A stretch of DNA of 64,000 nucleotides from Stutzerimonas stutzeri (GCF_024448715.1 NZ_JAMOHZ010000004.1:248001-312000), one strand, 5' to 3'. Shown: positions 16,375 through 26,337, numbered from the stretch's first letter. The notes: generated by a model not told the origin, from the sequence alone. Program-made: numbers and translations.

Positions 16375-18648
16375 ATGCTCGGCACGCTGCGCAAGATCGT
16401 CCAGGAAGTGAATGCCGCCAAGGACCTCAAGGCGGCCTTGGGCATTATCGTGCTGAGAGTTCGGGAGGCCATGGGCAGCCAGGTCTGTTCGGTCTACCTG
16501 CTCGATCCCGAATCCGGTCGATTCGTCCTGATGGCCACCGAGGGCTTGAACAAGAAAGCCATCGGCAAGGTCAGCATGGCCCCCAACGAAGGCCTGGTCG
16601 GTCTGGTCGGTACCCGCGAGGAACCGCTCAACCTCGAGCACGCCTCCGAGCATCCGCGCTATCGCTACTTCGCCGAAACCGGAGAGGAACGCTACGCCTC
16701 CTTCCTCGGCGCGCCGATCATCCACCACCGACGGGTAATGGGCGTGCTGGTCATCCAGCAGAAAGAGCAGCGCCTGTTCGACGAGGGTGAAGAAGCCTTC
16801 CTCGTTACCATGAGTGCGCAGCTCGCCGGCGTCATCGCGCATGCCGAGGCGACCGGGTCGATCCGCGGTCTCGGCCGGCAGGGTAAGGGCATCCAGGAAA
16901 CTCGCTTCATTGGTATTCCCGGCGCGCCCGGTGCGGCGGTCGGGACGGCTTTGGTGGTGCTGCCACCTGCCGATCTCGATGTGGTGCCGGATAAGACGGT
17001 CAGCGATATTGCCGCCGAGCTGATGCTGTTCGAGACCGCTCTGGAGGCCGTGCGTGCCGATATGCGCGCGCTGTCCGAGAAGCTCGCCACGCAAATGCGC
17101 AAGGAAGAGCGCGCGCTGTTCGATGTCTACCTGATGATGCTCGACGACTCCGCGCTCGGCGGCGAAGTGTCCAAGGTCATCCGCACCGGGCAATGGGCGC
17201 AAGGCGCGTTGCGCCAAGTTGTCGGCGATCATGTGGCCCGTTTCGAGATGATGGATGATGCCTATCTGCGCGAGCGCGCCTCAGACGTCAAGGACATCGG
17301 CCGACGCCTGCTCGGTTACCTGCAGCAGGCCCGCCAGCAGACCTTGACCTACCCGGACAAGACCATTCTGGTGAGCGAGGAGTTGTCCCCGGCGATGCTC
17401 GGCGAAGTGCCGGAAGGCAAGCTGGTGGGCATGGTCTCGGTGCTTGGTTCGAGCAACTCGCACGTGGCGATCCTCGCCCGGGCCATGGGCATCCCGACGG
17501 TAATGGGGGCGGTTGACCTGCCGTATTCCAAAGTCGATGGCATCGAGCTGATCATCGACGGCACGCGCGGCGAGATCATCACCAACCCGGCGAAGGTGTT
17601 GCGCGAGCAGTACCTGTTCCTTGCCGAGCAGGAACGGCAACTCTCCGAAGGGTTGGATGTTCTACGCGAGCTGCCGTGCGAAACAACCGACGGCGTGCGT
17701 ATTCCGCTGTGGGTTAACACCGGCCTGCTCGCCGATGTGGTGAGAGCCCAGGAGCGCGGCGCCGAAGGCGTCGGCCTGTACCGCACCGAAGTGCCTTTTA
17801 TGATCAAGGAGCGCTTCCCCAGCGAAAAGGAGCAGATGGCGATCTATCGAGAGCAGCTCCAGGCCTTCCATCCCTTGCCGGTGACCATGCGCAGCCTCGA
17901 TATCGGCGGCGACAAGAGCCTGCCGTACTTTCCGATCAAGGAAGAGAATCCCTTCCTCGGCTGGCGTGGTATCCGCGTCACGCTGGATCATCCGGAGATC
18001 TTCCTGCTGCAGGCACGCGCCATGCTCAAGGCCAGCGCCGGCCTGAATAACCTGCGCATTTTGCTTCCAATGATCTCCGGCACGCGCGAGCTAGAAGAAG
18101 CGCTCCACCTCATTCACCGTGCTTGGGGTGAGGTTCGTGACGAGGGCACCGATGTCGAAATGCCGCCCGTTGGCGTGATGATCGAGGTGCCAGCGGCGGT
18201 CTATCTGACCCGTGAACTGGCGCGTCAGGTGGATTTCATTTCGGTGGGCTCCAACGACCTGACCCAATATCTGCTGGCGGTCGATCGCAACAATCCGCGT
18301 GTCGCCGATCTGTACGACTACCTGCACCCGGCAGTACTCGAGGCGTTGCAGCGAGTCGTGCGCGAAGCGCACGAGGAAGGCAAGCCGGTGAGTATTTGCG
18401 GCGAGATGGCCGGAGACCCGGGCGCGGCCATCCTGCTGTTGGCGATGGGTTTCGACAGCCTGTCGATGAACGCCACAAACCTGCCAAAGGTGAAATGGAT
18501 GCTGCGTCAGATCAGCTCGACCACGGCGCGCGAGTTGTTGGCCAAGATAATGGTCATGGACAGCCCGCAGGTGATTCACGCCACCGTACAGCTGGCCCTG
18601 CGCAATCTTGGCCTGGATCGCATGGTCAATCCGTCGGCGGCAATCTAG
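16375..18648 (+). CDS. ptsP: Nitrogen-PTS enzyme I (phosphoenolpyruvate-protein phosphotransferase)
   Basis: 757 residues: a GAF domain (about 1-150, CSVYLLDPESGRFVLMATEGL), an enzyme I N-terminal domain, the phospho-histidine swivel motif GSSNSHVAILARAMGIPTVMG with His near residue 363, and the PEP-binding C-terminal barrel (LYRTEVPFM, RSLDIGGDKSLPYF, SICGEMAGDP). It passes phosphate from PEP to NPr and EIIA-Ntr, a signalling chain rather than sugar uptake. GGGAGAAAG precedes the start. Its TAG stop overlaps the stop of the convergent NRDE gene. Confidence 0.95.
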   Translation: MLGTLRKIVQEVNAAKDLKAALGIIVLRVREAMGSQVCSVYLLDPESGRFVLMATEGLNKKAIGKVSMAPNEGLVGLVGTREEPLNLEHASEHPRYRYFAETGEERYASFLGAPIIHHRRVMGVLVIQQKEQRLFDEGEEAFLVTMSAQLAGVIAHAEATGSIRGLGRQGKGIQETRFIGIPGAPGAAVGTALVVLPPADLDVVPDKTVSDIAAELMLFETALEAVRADMRALSEKLATQMRKEERALFDVYLMMLDDSALGGEVSKVIRTGQWAQGALRQVVGDHVARFEMMDDAYLRERASDVKDIGRRLLGYLQQARQQTLTYPDKTILVSEELSPAMLGEVPEGKLVGMVSVLGSSNSHVAILARAMGIPTVMGAVDLPYSKVDGIELIIDGTRGEIITNPAKVLREQYLFLAEQERQLSEGLDVLRELPCETTDGVRIPLWVNTGLLADVVRAQERGAEGVGLYRTEVPFMIKERFPSEKEQMAIYREQLQAFHPLPVTMRSLDIGGDKSLPYFPIKEENPFLGWRGIRVTLDHPEIFLLQARAMLKASAGLNNLRILLPMISGTRELEEALHLIHRAWGEVRDEGTDVEMPPVGVMIEVPAAVYLTRELARQVDFISVGSNDLTQYLLAVDRNNPRVADLYDYLHPAVLEALQRVVREAHEEGKPVSICGEMAGDPGAAILLLAMGFDSLSMNATNLPKVKWMLRQISSTTARELLAKIMVMDSPQVIHATVQLALRNLGLDRMVNPSAAI

Positions 18649-19421
18649 CCCAGAGCGGACTTCTCGCCTTGGGCGAACGGCAGGCGGATATTGACCTCTC
18701 CCAGCGGGCCGTCCGGCCCGAAGCAGCGCTCGGTGATGCTCGTTGAGCCATCCGCACGGCGGAGCAGCACGGTGCTGGCTCGGGTGCCGTAGTCGGGGCT
18801 GGCAATGAACACGCTCGACAGCAATTTTTCCACTTCATGCGAGACGCCAGTACTGGGCAGCTCTGCGTCGGCGGCCGGTTGCGGGTCGCTCAACAGCTGC
18901 AACAGGTTTGCTGCTTCCGGTGCGTCCAGGCATTCATGCAGCGCTGCCCGCGTTCGCAGGAGTTTTGGCCATGGTGTGTTCAGCGCCGCGTTAGACAGCC
19001 CGTAAACGCCAGGCGAAAGCTGTTCCGGTACGCCGGTGTGCGAGTTGAGGTACCACAGTTCGTGTGCATCGCCGACCAGCAGATTGAACCCCGAATAGTG
19101 TTCAAGATGGCCCGTCAGCTCGGTCAGATAAACCTCTGGAGGCAGCTGATCACGCAGGAAGCGCTCCGGCAATTCGCCGCGTGAAAGCGATCCGGTCGGT
19201 GCGCCGGGGTCACGGATATTGGTCAGCGCGGCGAAGCGACCCTCAGGCCCCACTCCCAGCCAAGTGCCGCCGGCCTGCAGGTCTCGTCCCGCAATGATCT
19301 GCGGCGCATCCTCCCAAGGACCCAGCGGCAAGCTGGGGCGGGCATGGAACTCGTCGCGGTTGGCGGCGACTATGAGCGGTAGCGCATGAGTCGGGCGCCA
19401 GGCGAATACGATCAGGCACAT
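18645..19421 (-). CDS. NRDE (TANGO2) family protein
   Basis: 258 residues from the ATG reading MCLIVFAWRPT. The Cys at position 2, the NRDE motif in AANRDEFHARPS and the GGTWLGVGPEGRFAALTNIRDP stretch define the family. The N-terminal Cys suggests an Ntn-hydrolase-like fold. Members have been linked to heme or lipid handling, but the biochemical role is unsettled. It converges on ptsP. A heptamer repeat array lies about 64 bp upstream of its start. Confidence 0.82.
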   Translation of the reverse strand: MCLIVFAWRPTHALPLIVAANRDEFHARPSLPLGPWEDAPQIIAGRDLQAGGTWLGVGPEGRFAALTNIRDPGAPTGSLSRGELPERFLRDQLPPEVYLTELTGHLEHYSGFNLLVGDAHELWYLNSHTGVPEQLSPGVYGLSNAALNTPWPKLLRTRAALHECLDAPEAANLLQLLSDPQPAADAELPSTGVSHEVEKLLSSVFIASPDYGTRASTVLLRRADGSTSITERCFGPDGPLGEVNIRLPFAQGEKSALG

Positions 19422-19484
19422 AGGTTTGCTCAGCTGGAAGCTCGAAGAGAGAAGCTTGAAGCCAAGCAGCCGACTCGGCAACCT

Positions 19485-19540
19485 CTTCCAGCTTCCAGCT
19501 TCCAGCTTCCAGCTTCCAGCTTCCAGCTTCCAGCTTCCAG
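19485..19540. repeat. Perfect tandem heptamer array, 8 units of CTTCCAG
   Basis: Eight uninterrupted copies of a 7-bp unit lie between the divergent NRDE and TSUP genes. Imperfect inverted copies (TGGAAGC, GAAGCTTGAAG) lie to its left at about 19436-19461. The array ends 43 bp before the TSUP start codon. Confidence 0.97.
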
Positions 19541-19582
19541 CTTTTCAGCTACCATGCCGCTTTTGTTGTTCAGGATGGTCCG

Positions 19583-20365
19583 ATGGAGTTCGCGCTTTAT
19601 CTGCTTCTTGGCGGATTCGCTGGAGTGCTGGCCGGACTGTTCGGTGTTGGCGGTGGAATGATCATCGTCCCGGTACTGGTATTCAGCTTCACCGCGCAGG
19701 GTTTCGACCCGCTGGTGCTGACCCATCTGGCTGTCGGCACGTCACTGGCGACTATCGTCTTTACCTCGCTCAATTCGATCAAGGCTCACCATCGCAGAGG
19801 TGCGGTGCAATGGCCCGTGGTGCTTTGGATGACCGTCGGCATCGTGCTTGGTGCCGCGCTGGGTAGCCTTACTGCGGCCGCGATCCATGGGCCGGTGCTG
19901 CAGAAAATTATCGGTGTGTTCGCCATTGCCATGTCGATCCAGATGGCTTTCTCACTGCAGCCCAAGGCCAGCCGCGGCGTGCCCGGCAAGCCTGGGCTCA
20001 CCTTGGCAGGCGTGGTGGTCGGCTGGGCTTCTGCGCTCTTCGGCATTGGCGGTGGCTCACTGACGGTGCCCTTTCTCAGCTGGCGCAGCGTGCCCATTCA
20101 GCAAGCGATTGCGACGTCCGCGGCCTGTGGTCTGCCTATAGCCATTGCCGGCGCGTTGAGTTTCGCCTGGGTCGGCTGGCAGGATGCGCATTTGCCGGAA
20201 TGGAGTCTGGGCTACGTTTATTTGCCGGCGCTGGTCGGCATCGCCGTCACCAGCATGTTCTTTGCTCGTATCGGTGCCAATCTGGCGCATCGCCTGCCAG
20301 CGCTGTTGCTCAGGCGCCTGTTCGCGCTGTTGCTGCTGGGCGTTGGAATCAACTTCTTGATCTGA
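19583..20365 (+). CDS. TSUP (TauE/SafE) family sulfite/organic anion permease
   Basis: 260 residues with about eight membrane helices and the two family half-motifs: [25 protein letters not shown] near the N terminus and [22 protein letters not shown] in the second half. TSUP proteins move sulfite, sulfoacetate or related sulfur and carboxylate anions; the substrate is not shown by sequence. lgt follows after 11 bp on the same strand, so the two are likely cotranscribed. Confidence 0.88.
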   Translation: MEFALYLLLGGFAGVLAGLFGVGGGMIIVPVLVFSFTAQGFDPLVLTHLAVGTSLATIVFTSLNSIKAHHRRGAVQWPVVLWMTVGIVLGAALGSLTAAAIHGPVLQKIIGVFAIAMSIQMAFSLQPKASRGVPGKPGLTLAGVVVGWASALFGIGGGSLTVPFLSWRSVPIQQAIATSAACGLPIAIAGALSFAWVGWQDAHLPEWSLGYVYLPALVGIAVTSMFFARIGANLAHRLPALLLRRLFALLLLGVGINFLI

Positions 20366-20376
20366 GGAAAACCTGG

Positions 20377-21177
20377 ATGCTGCCTTACCCGCAGATTGAC
20401 CCTGTGGCCGTCTCGCTAGGCCCGCTGCAAATTCACTGGTACGGCCTGATGTATCTGATCGGGATCGGTGGCGCCTGGCTGCTCGCCTCACGCAGGTTGC
20501 ACCGCTTCGACCCGAGCTGGGACAAGGACAAACTCTCCGATCTGGTGTTCTGGGTGGCGATGGGCGTGATTGTCGGCGGACGGCTGGGCTACGTGCTGTT
20601 CTACGATCTGGCCTCCTACCTCAACGACCCAAGCCTGATTTTGCAAGTGTGGAAAGGCGGAATGTCCTTTCATGGCGGCCTGATCGGCGTGCTGCTGTGC
20701 ACGTGGATTTTCGCCCGGCGCAACGGTAAACGTTTCTTCGAGCTAATGGATTTCATTGCGCCCTTCGTGCCCATCGGCCTGGGCGCTGGCCGCATCGGCA
20801 ATTTCATCAATGCCGAGTTGTGGGGCAAGGCCACCGACGTGCCTTGGGCCATGGTCTTTCCCACCGATCCGCAGCAGCTGGCGCGGCATCCTTCGCAGCT
20901 CTATCAGTTCGCGCTGGAAGGCGTGGCGTTGTTCGTCATTCTCTGGATCTACTCACGCAAGCCGCGGCCGACCATGGCGGTATCCGGGCTGTTCGCTGTC
21001 TGCTACGGCATCTTCCGTTTCATTGTCGAATTCGTGCGGGTGCCCGATGCCCAGCTTGGTTACCTCGCCTTCGGCTGGCTGACGATGGGGCAGATACTCT
21101 GCGTACCCATGGTGCTGATCGGCCTCGGCATGATGGCCTGGGGCTACCGTCGTGCCCCGGCCAAGGCTTCGGCCTGA
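20377..21177 (+). CDS. lgt: Phosphatidylglycerol-prolipoprotein diacylglyceryl transferase
   Basis: 266 residues from the ATG at 20377 (GAGGAAA upstream). The Lgt signature is intact: [11 protein letters not shown], the catalytic-loop [11 protein letters not shown] and the phosphatidylglycerol motif [16 protein letters not shown], plus seven membrane helices. It adds diacylglycerol to the lipobox cysteine of prolipoproteins, an essential step in Gram-negative bacteria. thyA is the next gene, as in many proteobacteria. Confidence 0.96.
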   Translation: MLPYPQIDPVAVSLGPLQIHWYGLMYLIGIGGAWLLASRRLHRFDPSWDKDKLSDLVFWVAMGVIVGGRLGYVLFYDLASYLNDPSLILQVWKGGMSFHGGLIGVLLCTWIFARRNGKRFFELMDFIAPFVPIGLGAGRIGNFINAELWGKATDVPWAMVFPTDPQQLARHPSQLYQFALEGVALFVILWIYSRKPRPTMAVSGLFAVCYGIFRFIVEFVRVPDAQLGYLAFGWLTMGQILCVPMVLIGLGMMAWGYRRAPAKASA

Positions 21178-21285
21178 GTCGATTCCGTCCGGCTTGTCGC
21201 TTCCAGCGAGACATTCCGGGCGGCGACTCTTACTATTCCTAGAGTTTCTTTTCACCGCGCCTTCGCGCCCGTTTCGAGTCCATCG

Positions 21286-22080
21286 ATGAAACAGTATCTC
21301 GACCTGACGCGCCACGTGCGCGAGAACGGCACCTTCAAGAGCGACCGCACCGGCACCGGCACCTACAGCGTGTTCGGTTACCAGATGCGTTTCGATCTGG
21401 CGGAAGGTTTCCCGCTGGTGACCACCAAGAAGTGCCACCTGAAATCCATCATTCATGAGCTGCTGTGGTTCCTGCAGGGCGACACCAACGTCCGCTATCT
21501 GCAGGAAAACGGCGTACGCATCTGGGACGAATGGGCAGACGAAAATGGCGAGCTGGGACCGGTCTATGGCTACCAGTGGCGCAACTGGCCGGCACCCAAT
21601 GGCGAGTCGGTGGACCAGATCGGCAAGCTGGTGGAAATGATCAAAAAGAACCCCGATTCGCGACGGCTAATCGTTTCCGCCTGGAATCCGGCGCTGGTCG
21701 ATCAAATGGCGCTGCCGCCCTGCCATGCCCTGTTCCAGTTCTACGTTGCCGACGGCAAGCTCAGCTGCCAGTTGTACCAACGTTCGGCCGATATCTTTCT
21801 CGGGGTGCCCTTCAACATCGCCAGCTACGCCTTGCTGACGCTGATGGTGGCCCAGGTCTGCGATTTGCAGCCCGGCGAGTTCATCTGGAGCGGCGGCGAT
21901 TGCCACCTGTACGCCAACCATCTGGAACAGGCCGACCTGCAGCTGACACGCGAGCCGCTGCCGTTGCCGACGATGAAGCTCAACCCGTCTGTGAAAGACC
22001 TGTTCGCCTTCCGCTTCGAGGACTTCGAACTGGTCGGTTACGAAGCGCACCCGCACATCAAGGCTCCCGTCGCGGTGTGA
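21286..22080 (+). CDS. thyA: Thymidylate synthase
   Basis: 264 residues, the standard length. The catalytic cysteine is in [14 protein letters not shown], with supporting motifs [36 protein letters not shown] and the end [20 protein letters not shown]. It methylates dUMP to dTMP using methylene-tetrahydrofolate. A terminator hairpin follows directly. Confidence 0.97.
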   Translation: MKQYLDLTRHVRENGTFKSDRTGTGTYSVFGYQMRFDLAEGFPLVTTKKCHLKSIIHELLWFLQGDTNVRYLQENGVRIWDEWADENGELGPVYGYQWRNWPAPNGESVDQIGKLVEMIKKNPDSRRLIVSAWNPALVDQMALPPCHALFQFYVADGKLSCQLYQRSADIFLGVPFNIASYALLTLMVAQVCDLQPGEFIWSGGDCHLYANHLEQADLQLTREPLPLPTMKLNPSVKDLFAFRFEDFELVGYEAHPHIKAPVAV

Positions 22081-22081
22081 G

Positions 22082-22110
22082 AACGGCCGGACGCCGCGTT
22101 CCGGTCGTTT
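22082..22110 (+). terminator. Rho-independent terminator after thyA
   Basis: AACGGCCGGA at 22082 pairs with TCCGGTCGTT at 22100 (one G-U pair), ending in three T. Confidence 0.6.
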
Positions 22111-22168
22111 AACGCCAGTGTCATATTTGCCGTATAGACTCGACCGCTCGGGGTTTAGGGGCTACGGC

Positions 22169-22939
22169 ATGCGCAGGGTTGTGTTCAATCAGAAGGGCGG
22201 TGTCGGCAAGTCCAGTATCGCTTGTAATCTCGCTGCAGTGAGTGCCGCGCAGGGGTATCGGACGCTGCTGGTCGACCTCGATGCGCAGGCCAACTCCAGC
22301 CATTACCTCACGGGTCTCACCGGCGATGATCTGCCCACCGGCATTGCCGATTTTTTCAAGCAGGTGCTGGCTGGCGGTGCGGTGGGCAAGAAGGCGCGGC
22401 CGCCAATCAGTGAAACCCGTTTCGAGAATCTGCATGTGGTCACCGCCACTGCCGAACTTGCGGATCTGCAACCCAAGCTCGAATCCAAATACAAGATCAA
22501 CAAGCTGCGCAAGTTGCTGGAAAGCCTCTCTGAGGAATACGAGCGGATCTACCTCGATACGCCGCCGGCGCTGAATTTTTTTACCGTGTCCGCATTGATC
22601 GCGGCGGATCGCTGCCTGATTCCGTTCGACTGCGACAGTTTCTCTCGTCAGGCGTTATACAGCCTGCTCGATGAAATCAAGGAACTGCAGGAAGACCACA
22701 ACGGCGTGCTCAAGGTCGAGGGGATCGTGGTCAACCAGTTCCAGCCGAGGGCGGCGCTGCCGCAACAGATGATCGACGAGCTGTTGGCCGAAGGCCTACC
22801 GGTGCTGCCGGTACACTTGATGAGTTCGGTGCGAATGCGCGAGTCGCATCAGGTCTGCCTGCCGCTGATCCATTTCGACCCTCGACACAAGCTGACCCAA
22901 CAATTCGTCGCGCTGCACGGGCATCTCGAGGGTGCCTGA
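22169..22939 (+). CDS. Orphan ParA/MinD-type partitioning ATPase
   Basis: 256 residues from the ATG at 22169 with AGGGG upstream. The deviant Walker A KGGVGKSS, LLVDLDAQANSSHYLTGL and IYLDTPPALNFFTVSALIAADRCLIPFDCDSFSRQAL are standard ParA family motifs. It has no ParB or parS-like companion nearby, unlike chromosomal parAB. Orphan ParA proteins position cellular cargo such as chemotaxis clusters or plasmids, but this one's cargo is unknown. It ends 2 bp before the end of the convergent livM. Confidence 0.85.
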   Translation: MRRVVFNQKGGVGKSSIACNLAAVSAAQGYRTLLVDLDAQANSSHYLTGLTGDDLPTGIADFFKQVLAGGAVGKKARPPISETRFENLHVVTATAELADLQPKLESKYKINKLRKLLESLSEEYERIYLDTPPALNFFTVSALIAADRCLIPFDCDSFSRQALYSLLDEIKELQEDHNGVLKVEGIVVNQFQPRAALPQQMIDELLAEGLPVLPVHLMSSVRMRESHQVCLPLIHFDPRHKLTQQFVALHGHLEGA

Positions 22940-22941
22940 GC

Positions 22942-23934
22942 TCACTCGTCCCTTGCATGTTCGATCTTACGGCCCAGGCGGGAGGCATACAGCTCTCCGA
23001 TGATGCCGCGGCGGAAGATCAGCACGCAGACCATGAAGATAATTCCAGTCACTAGCGTGACCGGTAGCTCTGAGGTAGCGAAATAGTTGCCCAGGGTGGT
23101 CACCAGCGCAGCGCCGAACACAGGCCCGACCAGCGTGCCGATCCCGCCAAGCAACGTCATCAGCACCACCTCGCCGGACATCTGCCAACTAACGTCGGTT
23201 AGCGTGGCGAACTGGAACACCAGCGCTTTCAAGCCTCCTGCCAATCCCGCCAGAGCCGCCGACATTACGAAGGCACCGAGCTTATAGCGCGTCACCGAGT
23301 AGCCGAGAGAGATGGCGCGGTTTTCATTCTCGCGAATCGATTTGAGGATCATCCCGAAAGGCGAGTTAACGATTCGCCAGATCGCCAACATGCCAAGGAG
23401 AAACACGCTCAGCACGAAAAAGTACATGTGCAGCGGCTCGTTGAGGTCGATCAGGCCGAACAGGTGGCCGCGCGGGATGCCCTGGATACCGTCCTCGCCA
23501 TGAGTGAAAGGCGCCTGCACGCAAAAGAAGAAAAACATCTGCGACAGCGCCAGAGTGATCATCGTCGAATAGATGCCCTGCCGCCGGATCGCCAGAAAGC
23601 CAATTACCAAGCCGAGAAATGCGGCACCGATGACGCCGACGAGCACCCCAAGCTCTGGCGTCAGTCCCCATTCCTTGACGGCGTGGGCAGTGAAGTAGGC
23701 GGCGCCGCCAAAGAACGCCGCATGGCCGAACGAGAGGATGCCGGTATAGCCCAGCAGCAGGTTGAAGGCGCAGGCGAACAGGGCGAAGCACATCACCTTC
23801 ATCAGAAACACGGGGTAGAAATGCAGGGGCGCCAGTACCAGCGCGACGACACCGATAAGGATTAGGATTGTCTCTGCGTTCCAGCGCTTTCGCTTTGCTG
23901 CGGCGGTTGCGGTTGCTTGCTGCATGTCAGCCAT
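22942..23934 (-). CDS. livM: Branched-chain amino acid-type ABC transporter permease LivM
   Basis: 330 residues with about nine membrane helices and the LivM motifs CFALFACAFNLLLGYTGILSFGHAAFFG and LGGIGTLVGPVFGAALV. Together with LivH it forms the inner-membrane channel. The start overlaps the end of livH by 8 bp. Last gene of a five-gene minus-strand operon. Confidence 0.9.
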   Translation of the reverse strand: MADMQQATATAAAKRKRWNAETILILIGVVALVLAPLHFYPVFLMKVMCFALFACAFNLLLGYTGILSFGHAAFFGGAAYFTAHAVKEWGLTPELGVLVGVIGAAFLGLVIGFLAIRRQGIYSTMITLALSQMFFFFCVQAPFTHGEDGIQGIPRGHLFGLIDLNEPLHMYFFVLSVFLLGMLAIWRIVNSPFGMILKSIRENENRAISLGYSVTRYKLGAFVMSAALAGLAGGLKALVFQFATLTDVSWQMSGEVVLMTLLGGIGTLVGPVFGAALVTTLGNYFATSELPVTLVTGIIFMVCVLIFRRGIIGELYASRLGRKIEHARDE

Positions 23935-24814
23935 CCTTTCCCATCAAGCCCGCCGGACGCACGAGCAGCACGATCGCCATGACCACGAAGATCACGATGT
24001 TGGAGGCCTCTGGGTAGAACACCTTGGTCAGCCCCTCGAGAATCCCGAGCATGTAACCGGTGATGATCGCGCCCAGAATCGAACCCATGCCGCCGACCAC
24101 CACCACGGCGAATACGACGATGATCAGGTTGGAGCCCATCAGCGGGCTGACCTGATAAATCGGCGCCGCGAGAATCCCGGCCAGCCCCGCCAGACCGGAG
24201 CCCAGCCCGTAGGTGAAGGTCAGCAGTAGTGGCACGTTGATACCGAAGGTGCGCACCAACGTGGGGTTTTCGGTGGCGGCGCGCAGATAGGCACCGAGTT
24301 TGGTCTTTTCGATCAGCAGCCAGGTGCCCAGGCAAATCAGCAGGGACGCCAACACTACCCAGGCGCGGTACTTGGGCAAAAACATGAAGCCAAGGTTGTA
24401 GCCGCCCGATAGCAGGCTCGGCACTGCATAGGGCTGGCCGGACGAGCCGTAGAAGTAGCGGAACGCGCCTTCCAACGCGAGGGCCAGGCCGAACGTGAAC
24501 AGCAGGCCATATAAATGATCGAGGTTATACAGTCGCGAGAGCGCGAGTCGCTCGATCACTGCTCCGACGAGGCCAACAATCAGCGGTGCCAGGATCAACG
24601 CCGGCCAGTAACCGATGCCCAACATCGCCAGCAACAGGTAACCGGCGAAGGCGCCCATCATGTACTGCGCGCCGTGGGCGAAGTTGATCACCTTGATCAG
24701 GCCGAAAATGATCGCCAGGCCAAGGCTGAGCATGGCGTAGAAGGAGCCGTTGATCAGGCCGATCAACAATTGCCCTAGAAAGGCCTGGATGGGTACGCCG
24801 AAGATTTCCGTCAT
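23927..24814 (-). CDS. livH: Branched-chain amino acid-type ABC transporter permease LivH
   Basis: 295 residues with the family motifs GSFYAMLSLGLAIIFGLIKVINFAHGAQYMMGAF near the N terminus and VVVVGGMGSILGAIITGYMLG near the end. Its start codon shares one base with the livF stop, so translation is coupled. Pairs with LivM. Confidence 0.9.
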   Translation of the reverse strand: MTEIFGVPIQAFLGQLLIGLINGSFYAMLSLGLAIIFGLIKVINFAHGAQYMMGAFAGYLLLAMLGIGYWPALILAPLIVGLVGAVIERLALSRLYNLDHLYGLLFTFGLALALEGAFRYFYGSSGQPYAVPSLLSGGYNLGFMFLPKYRAWVVLASLLICLGTWLLIEKTKLGAYLRAATENPTLVRTFGINVPLLLTFTYGLGSGLAGLAGILAAPIYQVSPLMGSNLIIVVFAVVVVGGMGSILGAIITGYMLGILEGLTKVFYPEASNIVIFVVMAIVLLVRPAGLMGKDG

Positions 24815-25524
24815 CAGACCCCCAGGGTTTCGTTGAGTATCGTCATACGGTCCGGCAGTTCGCTGACGTGGAAGCTGTCGACGATCCGTCCGTGATCGAC
24901 CAGATAAAAGCGGTCGGCGACTTTGCTGGCGAAGCGGAAGTTTTGCTCCACAAGCAAGATGGTCATGCCGCGCTCCTTGAGCGTCAGCAGCACATCGCCG
25001 ATGCGCTGGACGATCACCGGTGCCAGGCCTTCGGTGGGCTCGTCGAGCAGCAGCAGTTTCGCTCCGGTGCGCAAGATGCGCGCGATTGCCAGCATCTGCT
25101 GTTCGCCGCCGGAAAGTTTGGTCCCGGCGCTGTTGCGGCGTTCCTTGAGGTTGGGGAACAGCTGGTAAATCTCGTCGGTGGACATGCCGCCCTTGGCGAT
25201 AATCGGCGGCAAGGTCAGGTTCTCATCAACTGTCAGGGTGGCGAAAATGCCGCGCTCTTCCGGCACGAAGCCCATTCCGGTGTGCGCGGTTCGATGCAAT
25301 GGCACGCGCATCATGTCGCGGCCATCGAATTGAACCGTTCCGGTACGTTTGCGAATGATGCCCATGATCGAGCGCAGCGCCGTGGTTTTGCCCACGCCGT
25401 TACGGCCGAGCAGGGTGACGGTTTCGCCCTGATGCACGTCCAGATCGATCCCATGCAGGGCATGGCTCTCGCCATACCAGGCGTTTAGCTCACGAACACT
25501 CAGCAGCGGCGTGGCCTCACTCAT
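24814..25524 (-). CDS. livF: ABC transporter ATP-binding protein LivF
   Basis: 236 residues from the ATG at 25524 (MSEATPLLSV). Walker A LLGRNGVGKTTALRSIMG, signature KLSGGEQQMLAIARIL and Walker B KLLLLDEPTEGLAP are all present. The length and the ERGIFATLTVDENL phrase are LivF-like. It overlaps livG by 8 bp. Confidence 0.9.
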   Translation of the reverse strand: MSEATPLLSVRELNAWYGESHALHGIDLDVHQGETVTLLGRNGVGKTTALRSIMGIIRKRTGTVQFDGRDMMRVPLHRTAHTGMGFVPEERGIFATLTVDENLTLPPIIAKGGMSTDEIYQLFPNLKERRNSAGTKLSGGEQQMLAIARILRTGAKLLLLDEPTEGLAPVIVQRIGDVLLTLKERGMTILLVEQNFRFASKVADRFYLVDHGRIVDSFHVSELPDRMTILNETLGV

Positions 25525-26335
25525 CTTCCGTCCCCATATAAGCCTCACGAACGCGTGCGTCCTGACTCACGCTGCGGTAGTCGCCAGAGGTGAGAATTTC
25601 CCCGCGCTGCAGAACGGTTACCTGATCGCAAAGGTCGGCGACGACTTTCAGGTTGTGCTCGACCATCAGGATGGCGCGGTCGCGAGCGACTTCGCGAATG
25701 ATCTCGGAGACGATATGCACGTCCTCGTGCCCCATGCCTGCCATCGGCTCATCGAGTAGCAAGACCTTGGGTTCCAGCGCCAGTGTGGTCGCGATCTCCA
25801 GGACCCTTTTGCGTCCGTAGGACAGATCCGCGGCAGGGCTGTGGCTGGCGTCCTGCAGCCCTACCGATTCGATCAACGCCATGGCGCGCTCGTTGAGCCG
25901 ATTAAGCGAACGCAGCGGCAGCCAGAACTGAGTGGCCAGCCCACTGGGGCGTTGCAGCGCCACGCGCACGTTTTCCAGGACGCTCAGGTGCGGGAATACC
26001 GCCGAAATCTGAAATGAACGGACCAGTCCCATGCGTGCGACCCTGGCCGGATCGGTGCGGGTGATGTCATGGTCGAGCAGCCGGATGCTGCCGCTCGACG
26101 GTTGCAGGAATTTCGTTAGCAGATTGAACACGGTGGTCTTGCCCGCGCCGTTGGGCCCGATCAGAGCGTGGACGCGCGCATGGTGAACGTCCAGATCGAC
26201 ATTGTTCACCGCCACGAAACCCCCAAAATCGCGGCGCAGCCCGCGTGCCGAAAGCACGACGCGCGGTTGCGATTCATCGCCGATGCCCGGCGAAGCCGCC
26301 GCTTCCCCGGGCACATTACCGACGCCGGCCGCCAT
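25517..26335 (-). CDS. livG: ABC transporter ATP-binding protein LivG
   Basis: 272 residues: Walker A IGPNGAGKTTVFNLLTKF, the LivG-type RSFQISAVFPHLSVLENVRVALQ, signature DLSYGRKRVLEIATTLA and Walker B LLLDEPMAGMG. An N-terminal extension of about 20 residues precedes the domain, so a later start is conceivable. It begins 2 bp after the binding-protein gene. Confidence 0.88.
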   Translation of the reverse strand: MAAGVGNVPGEAAASPGIGDESQPRVVLSARGLRRDFGGFVAVNNVDLDVHHARVHALIGPNGAGKTTVFNLLTKFLQPSSGSIRLLDHDITRTDPARVARMGLVRSFQISAVFPHLSVLENVRVALQRPSGLATQFWLPLRSLNRLNERAMALIESVGLQDASHSPAADLSYGRKRVLEIATTLALEPKVLLLDEPMAGMGHEDVHIVSEIIREVARDRAILMVEHNLKVVADLCDQVTVLQRGEILTSGDYRSVSQDARVREAYMGTEDE

Positions 26336-26337
26336 GC

